A stretch of DNA of 64,000 bases from Paenibacillus_E sp042676385 (GTDB lineage Bacteria > Bacillota > Bacilli > Paenibacillales > NBRC-103111): NCBI RefSeq assembly GCF_042676385.1, contig NZ_JBHTHA010000035.1, positions 1 to 64,000 of the forward strand. The letters run 5' to 3'. Below the pieces are notes generated by a model, which was not told the DNA's origin, ran no database searches, and worked only from the letters and a program-made list of their open reading frames with translations. Shown here piece by piece: positions 51,369 through 59,306 of the stretch (positions within the stretch are counted from its first letter, which is position 1; each line of letters begins with the position of its first letter). The translations under genes were made by a program, and so were the position numbers.

Positions 51369-52139
51369 ATGAATCAACTGTTAACCGGAAAAAATATACT
51401 CGTTATGGGTGTTGCCAACGACCGCAGCATCGCATGGGCAATTGCTCAATCTCTAGCGGCGCAAGGCGCAAAGCTAGTTTTCACTTATGAAAATGAACGC
51501 GTGGAGGAACGCGTGCGCAAGCTGGCGGATACAATCCCCGGATCGACACTTATGCCTTGCAACGTTACCGTAGACGAAGAGATCGACACCCTCGCCAACA
51601 CGTTAAAAGAACAACTGGGCGTGCTTCACGGTCTCGTACATAGCATCGCTTTTGCTAGAACCGAAGAGCTGGAAGGCTTGTTCGTCGACACGTCGCGCGA
51701 CGGGTTTGCTTTGGCGCACGATGTCAGCGCCTACTCGCTGGTTGCGGTAGCGAAGCGCATCTACCCGCTGATGACCGAAGGAGGCAGCATCATGACGATG
51801 ACTTACCTCGGTGCTGAACGCGCGATGAAGAACTACAACGTCATGGGCGTTGCCAAAGCGGCGCTCGAGGCAAGCGTGCGCTACTTGGCGGCCGACCTCG
51901 GCCAGTTCGGCATCCGCGTGAACGGCATCTCCGCCGGCCCGATCCGTACCTTGGCTGCCAAAGGCATCAAGGACTTCAACTCCATCCTTCGCCAAGTGGA
52001 AGAAAAAGCTCCGCTTCGTCGCACAACGGAGACGGCGGAAGTCGGCGACACGGCCATGTTCCTCATGAGCCATCTGTCCCGTGGCATCACGGGCGAAGTC
52101 ATCTATGTCGATGGCGGATACCACATCGTAGGGGTTTAA
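51369..52139 (+). CDS. fabI: enoyl-[acyl-carrier-protein] reductase (FabI type)
   Basis: ATG 51369 follows GAGAGGGG by 11 nt and gives the usual FabI length (256 residues). The NAD-binding motif is VMGVANDRSIAWAIAQSL, and the Y-x6-K active site is visible in KNYNVMGVAKAALE. SAGPIRTLAAKGI and GEVIYVDGGYHIVG follow. It catalyses the last reduction of fatty-acid elongation. I found no FapR operator upstream. Confidence 0.96.
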   Translation: MNQLLTGKNILVMGVANDRSIAWAIAQSLAAQGAKLVFTYENERVEERVRKLADTIPGSTLMPCNVTVDEEIDTLANTLKEQLGVLHGLVHSIAFARTEELEGLFVDTSRDGFALAHDVSAYSLVAVAKRIYPLMTEGGSIMTMTYLGAERAMKNYNVMGVAKAALEASVRYLAADLGQFGIRVNGISAGPIRTLAAKGIKDFNSILRQVEEKAPLRRTTETAEVGDTAMFLMSHLSRGITGEVIYVDGGYHIVGV

Positions 52140-52152
52140 TCATACATATGCC

Positions 52153-52205
52153 GGAGGGTGTTCAAAAGGTCTGCAAAGACCTATCGAACACCCTCTTGTC
52201 TTTCC
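52153..52205 (+). terminator. terminator of fabI
   Basis: GAGGGTGTTC and GAACACCCTC pair around an inner AGGTCT-GCAA-AGACCT hairpin, followed by TTGTCTTT. Confidence 0.85.
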
Positions 52206-52328
52206 ATTTTGGACAAAAAATGTATAAATGTACGAATATTTTGGGATGAAACGCACTAGAATTTAAAGCGTATAATTTACTATACTAAAACTGCGAAATC
52301 ATTCTATGAAAAGAAAGAGTTGATATAA

Positions 52329-53189
52329 ATGGCAAATGGAACACAAGAGCCGTTCGTTGTGGGGAGCAAGAGCTTCACAGCGGTGGCGATAAATACGGCG
52401 GCAAAAGCGGGGGAGTGGATTAAAAGTAAGCTGGGTGACATCAATCGCGTGGATACGAAATTCTCGTCACATGATCTTGTCACGGAGGTGGATAAGGGCT
52501 CGGAGAAGCTCATCCGCAATCTGATTATGACCCATTTCCCTCAGCATTCCTTTCTGGGCGAGGAAGGGGTTGAGCCGGGTCCGGAGGCTTCCAGCAAAGC
52601 GCTTCAGGAAGTGAGCGACGCCGAGTACTTGTGGATCGTAGATCCGATCGACGGGACGACGAATTTTGTTCATGGGTTCCCATTCTTCTCCGTATCGATT
52701 GCCTTGGCTCACAAAGGCGAAATCATTGTCGGTGTCGTCTACGACCCGACGCGTGATGAGCTTTTTGTAGCGGAGAAGGGCAAGGGCGCCTATATGCATG
52801 GCAAAAAGACGACGGTTTCGCTGGATGGTAAGCTGTCCGAAAGCCTGGTTGCGACCGGATTCCCGGCGGACAGGGACGGTGCGCTGCCGATCAATCTGAA
52901 AGGCACGCTGGCGCTGGCGCCAAAAGTAAGAAATCTGCGCTCAGGCGGCTCCGCTGCGCTGCATTTGGCTTACGTCGCAGCAGGACGGCTGAGCGGATTC
53001 TGGGAGATTGGCCTCAGCGCATGGGATGTCGCTGCCGGCGCATTGCTGGTGCAGGAATCGGGTGGCAAGGTGACCGATACGGCAGGCGGGCCGTATCAAC
53101 TCGCTGTACGCAATGTATTGGCCACGAACGGTCAAATCCACGATGAACTGCAGCAGGGGTTGGCTGAAGCGGGAGCGACAGGATTATAA
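52329..53189 (+). CDS. suhB: inositol monophosphatase family protein
   Basis: The 286-residue protein has the IMPase metal motifs: SSHDLVTEVDKGSE, GEEGVEP, VDPIDGTTNFVHGFPFFSVSIAL and LSAWDVAAGALLVQESGG. It hydrolyses inositol or related sugar monophosphates. In Firmicutes the true substrate is uncertain and may be 3'-phosphoadenosine phosphate. A GAAAGAG site precedes the ATG. Confidence 0.93.
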   Translation: MANGTQEPFVVGSKSFTAVAINTAAKAGEWIKSKLGDINRVDTKFSSHDLVTEVDKGSEKLIRNLIMTHFPQHSFLGEEGVEPGPEASSKALQEVSDAEYLWIVDPIDGTTNFVHGFPFFSVSIALAHKGEIIVGVVYDPTRDELFVAEKGKGAYMHGKKTTVSLDGKLSESLVATGFPADRDGALPINLKGTLALAPKVRNLRSGGSAALHLAYVAAGRLSGFWEIGLSAWDVAAGALLVQESGGKVTDTAGGPYQLAVRNVLATNGQIHDELQQGLAEAGATGL

Positions 53190-53224
53190 ATGACAAAGTG
53201 ATTGGCACATTAAAATTTTGGATA

Positions 53225-53356
53225 TTGACTTTTTATTCGATCCCAGTATGATAAAACTATAATTTAATTTGGCTGCGGAGCTTAGGAGAACAGCAAGTAT
53301 ATTCCAAGTGGTGCGTTTCTAACGTCCATGTGGAATAGCTTGCTGTTTTCTTTTTG
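53225..53356 (+). ncRNA. candidate small RNA or leader with its own promoter and terminator
   Basis: TTGACT (53225-53230) and TATGAT (53247-53252) are 16 nt apart. About 30 nt after the expected start, AACAGCAAG-x-ATTCCA (53289-53304) pairs with TGGAAT-x-CTTGCTGTT (53331-53347) and is followed by TTCTTTTT. The predicted transcript of about 100 nt encodes no protein. It lies 360 bp upstream of the sugar-locus AraC gene, and the interval 53357-53711 holds no other gene. Confidence 0.5.
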
Positions 53357-53711
53357 TCCCGAAGTAGAGGCTGGAACACCGCATGTACTTGATGAGATTC
53401 TCAACTGTTGGGGCGCAAGTCCTATTTTCCTGCTTGGGTACTTCGATATTCGAGCCACGGTAAAAAGGTAGGGGAGACTACATCGATTGATGGAAGTTGG
53501 CTTGAGATAACATCTTTTGATGTATAAGCAATGGAAAAAGATGTCGAGAAAATTAATTCGGCAGCTTTTTATTTGTTGAAAAAGATGTATAGCTTTCAAC
53601 AATGTACGACAAATTATAAGCAAGATATGTTAAGTGGACACAATTTCAGTATGGTATATTCTTAATGAAAAATAACAACACGCTTCGCTTGGCTAAGAAG
53701 GGAGGGGCCAC

Positions 53712-54575
53712 TTGGTAATCCATACTCCCACCAATCTTGCACTGCAAAAGCTCGGAATTTATGTAAGAGCTGACGCGGATGACTGGCAGTATAACTGGCC
53801 TGTTCATACCCACGAAGGGTTGGAAGTATATTATTTCATTCGCGGAGATGCGAACTATGTAATTGGTGATAATATTTACGAATTGGCGCCAGGGGATATG
53901 CTTCTTTTTCGAGGAAGTACTATCCATAGGGTAAATCCGTCTAAAGACGTCCCTTATATTCGCAGCTATGTGAACTTCATGCCAAGTTTTTTGCTAGAGT
54001 GGATGTCTGGGGACATGTTTGAAAAGCTAATGTCTTTGTTTGAAGCACCGAATGGCATGTTAATTCGTTGGTCAGTTGAAGAACGCGGTGAAATGGAAGC
54101 GTTTTTCCGAACTATTCACAGGGAAAACGAGAGGGAAGCGTTCGGGTACGAGCTTATGCTCAGAACAGAATTAATTCAAATGTTGGTAACGATCTACCGG
54201 AAATCAAAGCGGTTACATGAGTTGGTGCCCACCCAGCAGCAATCACACACTCAAGCAAATGTACAAAGGATTCTCCAATACATTAATCAGCATTACAAGG
54301 AAAATTTCTCACTAATGGAACTGTCTAAGAAGCTTCATCTAAACAAATATTATATTTGCCACTGTTTTAAAGACGTCACCGGGTATACAATCAACAACTA
54401 TGTGATCAGCAAACGGATTGAAGAAGCAAAGAAGATGCTTTTAACGACGGATGAGCCGGTCGGAATCATTTCCGATAAGCTCGGCTTTAATACGGCGGTT
54501 CACTTCAGCCGTTCCTTCAAGAATTACGCGGGCGTATCGCCTCAACAGTACCGCAAACAAGGCGGCTTAACATAA
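53712..54575 (+). CDS. AraC family transcription regulator (sugar locus)
   Basis: TTG 53712 lies 6 nt after GGGAGGGG. The 287-residue protein has an N-terminal cupin with VHTHEGLEVYYFIRGDANYVIGDNIYELAPGDMLLF, which should bind a sugar, and a C-terminal pair of HTH motifs (FSLMELSKKLHLNKYYICHCFKDVTGYTINNYV, then PVGIISDKLGFNTAVHFSRSFKNYAGVSPQQYR). It is about half identical to the truncated protein at 63557. It probably activates the ABC/glpK/GH31 genes that follow. Confidence 0.93.
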   Translation: MVIHTPTNLALQKLGIYVRADADDWQYNWPVHTHEGLEVYYFIRGDANYVIGDNIYELAPGDMLLFRGSTIHRVNPSKDVPYIRSYVNFMPSFLLEWMSGDMFEKLMSLFEAPNGMLIRWSVEERGEMEAFFRTIHRENEREAFGYELMLRTELIQMLVTIYRKSKRLHELVPTQQQSHTQANVQRILQYINQHYKENFSLMELSKKLHLNKYYICHCFKDVTGYTINNYVISKRIEEAKKMLLTTDEPVGIISDKLGFNTAVHFSRSFKNYAGVSPQQYRKQGGLT

Positions 54576-54636
54576 AGCCGATAATGCTTGAATTCGGATA
54601 CACCTGCATCAAAAAAATAATGAATGGGGTAGACAC

Positions 54637-55929
54637 ATGAACAAACTTATGAAAACGGTAACCATCGCTATGGTACTCGTTCTTCTGACTGTTCTGACCG
54701 CCTGCGGCTCGAAAAAATCAGCCGATGGCGCAACAAGTGCGGGCAGTAAAAAAGCTTCTCTAGATTTTGTTTGGTTCTCCGACGGTAATGAAGGCGAAAT
54801 TATGAAGAGCATCATCAAGGACTATGAAGCTAAAAATCCGAACATTACAGTAAATCTGATTGAAGTGCCTTACAAAGACTTAGGAACAAAGTTAAAGACG
54901 ATGATCTCAGGCGGAAAGCCTCCTGCTCTTGCACGGATCAGTACAACTGAACTTGGCGGATTTGCCAACCAGGCGATCGACTTGGCCTCCAGCAATGGCG
55001 GCTTGGACAGCTATACAGCTCAGTTCGTTGATTCCATCAAACCGTTTTATGTGGTCAATAAGAAAGCGGTTGCCGCTCCAATGGACGTAACGGCTAACGG
55101 ACTGATTTATAACAAAACGCTGTTTAACAAAGCCGGAGTGAAGGTGCCTACCTCACAAGATAATATTTGGACTTGGGATGAGTTTTCCGCTTCCTTGAAG
55201 CAGGTTATGGAAAAAGGCGGAGCCAAATACGGTCTGGTATGGGATTTCACACCGCAACGTTGGTCGACAATGCTGTATCAATTTGGTGGCCGCATGATGA
55301 GTGAGGACGGAACGAAAGCAGTGATTAACAACGATGCAGGCGTAAAAGCCGCTGAATATTTCAAGAAGCTGCATACTGACGGCATTATGCCTACATCCGT
55401 ATGGCTTGGCGGAGACAACCCGAACAATCTGTTCCGTACAGGCACAGTTGCCGCTCATTTTGCAGGAAACTGGATGATCAGCAATTACAAAGATATTCAG
55501 AATTTCGAGTGGGGCGTTACCTACATGCCAAAAGGCACGACGCGTTCTTCGGTACCGGGCGGTAAATTCGCTATGGCTTTCCAAAAATCGGGGGTTGAGA
55601 AGGAAGCTACAGATTTCATTAACTACATTTCAAGCAAAGAAGTGAACGCGAAATACTGCACGGATGCACTGTTCCTCAGCCCGCGTAAAGATAATTCCAA
55701 GCTGGACTATGCGTTCGGCAAAGACATGATGGAACTGTTCTCGAATGAGCTCAATAACACGGTTCCGGCTGCCGCCCAAGATTGGTCCAGACAAACGGTC
55801 GTGCCTAAGTTCAGTAACGACCTGAAAACCACGATTTCGGAAATTGTCAGCGGCAAGAAAACAGCGAAGGACGGCATGGACAAAGTTGCCCAATTGATCG
55901 ATAAAGCAATCGCTGATGAAAAGAAATAA
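54637..55929 (+). CDS. sugar ABC transporter substrate-binding lipoprotein, copy 1
   Basis: The 430-residue protein has a lipoprotein signal with LTACGS (Cys at about residue 23) and a MalE-like binding domain (AAPMDVTANGLIYNK, KAGVKVPTSQDNIWTWDEF). It is closely similar along its length to the protein at 62050. It captures a sugar or glycoside outside the membrane for the permeases that follow. It lies 61 nt after the AraC gene. Confidence 0.94.
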   Translation: MNKLMKTVTIAMVLVLLTVLTACGSKKSADGATSAGSKKASLDFVWFSDGNEGEIMKSIIKDYEAKNPNITVNLIEVPYKDLGTKLKTMISGGKPPALARISTTELGGFANQAIDLASSNGGLDSYTAQFVDSIKPFYVVNKKAVAAPMDVTANGLIYNKTLFNKAGVKVPTSQDNIWTWDEFSASLKQVMEKGGAKYGLVWDFTPQRWSTMLYQFGGRMMSEDGTKAVINNDAGVKAAEYFKKLHTDGIMPTSVWLGGDNPNNLFRTGTVAAHFAGNWMISNYKDIQNFEWGVTYMPKGTTRSSVPGGKFAMAFQKSGVEKEATDFINYISSKEVNAKYCTDALFLSPRKDNSKLDYAFGKDMMELFSNELNNTVPAAAQDWSRQTVVPKFSNDLKTTISEIVSGKKTAKDGMDKVAQLIDKAIADEKK

Positions 55930-55937
55930 TCAAAAAA

Positions 55938-55972
55938 CGAGCTGCCGGGTTAAACCGGCAGCGGTTCTTTTA
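55938..55972 (+). terminator. terminator/attenuator after the binding protein
   Basis: GCTGCCGG-GTTAAA-CCGGCAGC is an 8-bp stem followed by GGTTCTTTT. Located between the binding protein and the permeases, it can explain a higher yield of the binding protein. Confidence 0.8.
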
Positions 55973-55989
55973 AGAAAGGAGAATGCTTG

Positions 55990-56895
55990 ATGTCCACACA
56001 AGCCTCGGCTGTAAAAACTGTGAAAAAACGTCGCCGAGAACAGTCCATGGGATGGACTCCATATCTTTTCGTGTTGCCCAACCTGTTGATTTTTTCTGTT
56101 TTCATCGTCATTCCAACCGTTATCGGCTTCATATATTCTTTTCATAAATATGATGGGCTGAACCCGATGGAATTTGTAGGGTTTGACAATTTTAAAGAAA
56201 TTTTCATGAACGAAGAGTTTTGGGGCGCATTAGGGAAAACGGCCCGCTATGCCCTGATCGCGGTTCCGTCGATTTATTGCGTTTCTTTGGCGGTTGCCAT
56301 GATGCTGATTCAACCGCTCCGTGCGAAAGGGCTGTTTCGATCCATATTTTACTGGCCTACGATGATTTCGTATATCATTGTCGGTCTGACGTGGAAGTGG
56401 ATATTCGGTGACTTCGGGATTATGAACTACGTTCTGACTTTGTTTGGCGGAGAGCCTATTCAGTTTATGTCGAATCCATTTTTCGCGAGCTTATCGGTCA
56501 TCATTGCTACAGTTTGGTCTCGTCTCGGATTTTATATGGTTATTTTTATGGCCGGACTTCAAGCCATCCCGATCGACTATTACGAGGCGGCACGACTGGA
56601 CGGGGCGTCCAAGATTCGGGTATTCCGCAGTATTACACTACCCCTACTTAAGCCTACGACAGTCCTTGTTGTTATGCTTGCGTTGATTGACGCCTTCAAA
56701 GCGTATCCGTTATTGTTCTCGCTGACAGGCGGCGGGCCTGGGAAAGAAACAACTTTTATCGTGCAATATATTTACGAAACGGGCTTTGCCAAGCAGGAGC
56801 TCGGCATGGCGAGCGCGATGTCTGTTGTGTTGTTTGTCCTGATCTGCTTGTTCACCGCACTACAGAATAAATTGTCTAAGGGAGGCGAGGACTGA
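55990..56895 (+). CDS. sugar ABC transporter permease, MalF-like
   Basis: ATG 55990 follows AAAGGAG; the TTG at 55987 is less likely. The 301-residue protein has six membrane segments and the permease EAA loop (YYEAARLDGASKIRVFRSITLPLLKP). It pairs with the second permease, which starts 1 nt after its stop. No ATPase gene is in the cluster, so a shared MsmX-type ATPase is expected. Confidence 0.95.
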   Translation: MSTQASAVKTVKKRRREQSMGWTPYLFVLPNLLIFSVFIVIPTVIGFIYSFHKYDGLNPMEFVGFDNFKEIFMNEEFWGALGKTARYALIAVPSIYCVSLAVAMMLIQPLRAKGLFRSIFYWPTMISYIIVGLTWKWIFGDFGIMNYVLTLFGGEPIQFMSNPFFASLSVIIATVWSRLGFYMVIFMAGLQAIPIDYYEAARLDGASKIRVFRSITLPLLKPTTVLVVMLALIDAFKAYPLLFSLTGGGPGKETTFIVQYIYETGFAKQELGMASAMSVVLFVLICLFTALQNKLSKGGED

Positions 56896-56896
56896 T

Positions 56897-57718
56897 ATGG
56901 AATTAAAATCTTCCGCTAAAGTCACCCTTTACATTGGTCTTATCGTATTGGCCGTTGTATGGCTGTTTCCTGTCCTTTGGATCGTAATTTCATCTTTTAA
57001 GACGAATAATGACTTGTACAGCTTTCCGCCGCGCTTTTGGCCACAGCCGGTTACGTTCCAGCATTTTGCCGATGCTTTCGAGAAGGGGAATTTCGGACGA
57101 TATTTCTTGAACAGCACCATTGTTACCATCAGTTCGACGATTTTGCTGCTGCTAATCAACTCGATGGCAGGGTTCGCTCTGGCCAAATATAAGTTTAAAG
57201 GCGATACGGTGCTGCTTGTCGGCTTCATCTCTACGCTTATGATTCCACTCGAGGTCATTATGATCCCGATCTTTAAAGTTCTCAGCTTCCTAGGGATGTT
57301 CAACAGCTTGTGGGCTCTTATTATTCCTCCGGCAGCTACACCGACAGGGGTCTTTATGCTCAGGCAATATTTGCTTACCGTACCGAACGAGCTGTTGGAA
57401 GCAGCCCGAATGGACGGGGCGTCGGAATGGCGCATTTATTTCCGGATCATTTTGCCGATCTGCAAACCGATTCTGGCGGTGCTCGCTATTTTCTCTTTTA
57501 TGTGGCGTTGGGACGATTTCCTGTGGCCACTTATCGGCATCAGTGACCCGTCGCTGTATACGGTTCAATTAGCGTTGTCCAACTTCATAGGAGAATACAA
57601 TGTAGATTGGGGCAGCTTACTTGCGATGTCCGTCATTACGATGATTCCGGTCCTTGTTGTGTTCCTTATTTTCCAACGACAATTCGTCAGCGGTATGGTG
57701 ACGTCCGGAATGAAATAA
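56897..57718 (+). CDS. sugar ABC transporter permease, MalG-like
   Basis: The 273-residue protein has six membrane segments and the EAA motif (LLEAARMDGASEWRIYFRIILPICKP). GGAGGCGAGG precedes its ATG, which lies 1 nt after the previous stop. It completes the membrane channel of the importer. Confidence 0.95.
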   Translation: MELKSSAKVTLYIGLIVLAVVWLFPVLWIVISSFKTNNDLYSFPPRFWPQPVTFQHFADAFEKGNFGRYFLNSTIVTISSTILLLLINSMAGFALAKYKFKGDTVLLVGFISTLMIPLEVIMIPIFKVLSFLGMFNSLWALIIPPAATPTGVFMLRQYLLTVPNELLEAARMDGASEWRIYFRIILPICKPILAVLAIFSFMWRWDDFLWPLIGISDPSLYTVQLALSNFIGEYNVDWGSLLAMSVITMIPVLVVFLIFQRQFVSGMVTSGMK

Positions 57719-57725
57719 TCACATC

Positions 57726-57779
57726 AATTCCCTTCAATGACAGTGACCGGTTCGGCTCTGTGGGCGAAGGGATTTTTTA
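57726..57779 (+). terminator. terminator-like hairpin before glpK
   Basis: AATTCCCTTC and GAAGGGATTTTTT form a 9-bp stem closing a 33-nt loop. It could attenuate expression of glpK and the glucosidase relative to the transporter. Confidence 0.65.
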
Positions 57780-57792
57780 AGGGGATTAATTT

Positions 57793-59280
57793 ATGGAGCG
57801 CTTTATCCTTTCAATAGATCAAGGAACGACTAGTTCAAGAGCTATATTGTTTAATCAAAACAATGATGTTGTGGGCACGTCTCAGCAGGAGTTCCCTCAG
57901 ATTTATCCGCATCCCGGTTGGGTGGAGCACGATGCTGAACAGATTTGGGAATCCGTAGTGTCTGTCGTCAATTCCTGCATGTCGGAGGCAGGGATAGAAC
58001 CGGAGCAGGTAGCCGCAATCGGCATAGCCAATCAGCGTGAAACGACGGTGGTATGGGAGAAAGCGACCGGTATGCCGGTCTACCATGCGATTGTCTGGCA
58101 GTCGAGACAGACAGCTGCAATCTGCGAAAGACTGGCAGAACAGGGCTGGCAGAGCAAGATTCGGGAGAAAACGGGGCTGGTCATCGATCCCTATTTTTCA
58201 GGAACGAAAGTGGCTTGGATTTTGGATGAGGTCCCAGGTAGCAGAGAACGTGCGGAGCGGGGCGAGCTTTTGTTCGGCACGATCGATACTTGGCTGATAT
58301 GGAAGCTAACAGGCGGCAAGGTTCATGTGACGGACTTCTCCAACGCTTCGCGTACGATGCTGTTCAATATCCACGACTTAACCTGGGATAAGGAACTGTT
58401 GGAGCTGATGCGCATACCGGAATCGATGCTGCCCGAGGTTAAACCGTCGTCCGGCATATATGGACTCACGGATAAGGCTTTATTCGGTGATGAAATCGTT
58501 ATCGCAGGAGCGGCGGGAGACCAACAGGCTGCGTTGTTCGGTCAGTCGTGCTTTAAAGAAGGAGAAGCCAAAAATACGTACGGCACAGGCTGCTTCATGC
58601 TAATGAATACCGGCAACAAGGCGGTCAGCTCCAAACATGGGTTACTCACAACCATCGCCTGGGGAATTGGTGACCGGGTTGTCTACGCCTTAGAGGGCAG
58701 CGTGTTTGTGGCTGGTTCAGCAATCCAATGGCTGCGGGATGGGCTGAAGATGATCGAGGACGCTGCGGAGACGGAGCATTACGCTTCCAGTGTGGAATCG
58801 ACAGATGGAGTCTATTTCGTACCTGCATTTGTCGGTCTGGGAACCCCCTATTGGGACAGTGAAGTTAGAGGGGCCGTATTCGGACTCACTCGTGGTACCA
58901 CCAAGGAGCACTTCGTGCGAGCGGCCTTGGAGGCGCTCGCCTATCAGACTAAGGATGTGCTGGACGTCATGGAAGAAGACGCAGGCATTGCCGTAAATAG
59001 GCTGCGTGTGGATGGCGGCGTTGTCCGAAATCAATTCTTAATGCAATTCCAGAGTAACATCTTGAATATACCTGTCGATCGACCGGTAATCAATGAAATT
59101 ACCGCGCTGGGCGCTGCCTATTTAGCGGGATTGGCTGTCGGTTACTGGGCGGACCAGTCCGAAATCGTGGAACGATGGAAGATAAATAAAACGTTCTTGC
59201 CGGATATGAATGATGAAAACCGTCATCACCGCTACAACAACTGGAAGAAAGCCGTGCTTGCAGTGAGAGCTTTTAAATAA
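57793..59280 (+). CDS. glpK: glycerol kinase lacking the PTS-activation histidine
   Basis: The 495-residue FGGY kinase has the GlpK signatures (FILSIDQGTTSSRAILFN, GDQQAALFGQSCFKEGEAKNTYGTGCF, VDGGVVRNQFLMQFQSNIL). In the activation loop, Firmicute GlpK has His-Phe-Tyr-Gly, and HPr phosphorylates that His. This sequence has DKALFG (Ala at residue 229), as in Gram-negative enzymes that are not PTS-activated. It phosphorylates glycerol to glycerol 3-phosphate. glpF and glpD are absent, suggesting a dedicated role in the sugar operon. Confidence 0.92.
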   Translation: MERFILSIDQGTTSSRAILFNQNNDVVGTSQQEFPQIYPHPGWVEHDAEQIWESVVSVVNSCMSEAGIEPEQVAAIGIANQRETTVVWEKATGMPVYHAIVWQSRQTAAICERLAEQGWQSKIREKTGLVIDPYFSGTKVAWILDEVPGSRERAERGELLFGTIDTWLIWKLTGGKVHVTDFSNASRTMLFNIHDLTWDKELLELMRIPESMLPEVKPSSGIYGLTDKALFGDEIVIAGAAGDQQAALFGQSCFKEGEAKNTYGTGCFMLMNTGNKAVSSKHGLLTTIAWGIGDRVVYALEGSVFVAGSAIQWLRDGLKMIEDAAETEHYASSVESTDGVYFVPAFVGLGTPYWDSEVRGAVFGLTRGTTKEHFVRAALEALAYQTKDVLDVMEEDAGIAVNRLRVDGGVVRNQFLMQFQSNILNIPVDRPVINEITALGAAYLAGLAVGYWADQSEIVERWKINKTFLPDMNDENRHHRYNNWKKAVLAVRAFK

Positions 59281-59306
59281 CGGATAGAAATGCTGGAGGG
59301 AAAATA

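Noticed and set aside
53282..53623. 113-residue minus-strand frame upstream of the AraC gene
   Set aside because: It crosses the candidate sRNA terminator, has no ribosome-binding site and no recognisable domain.
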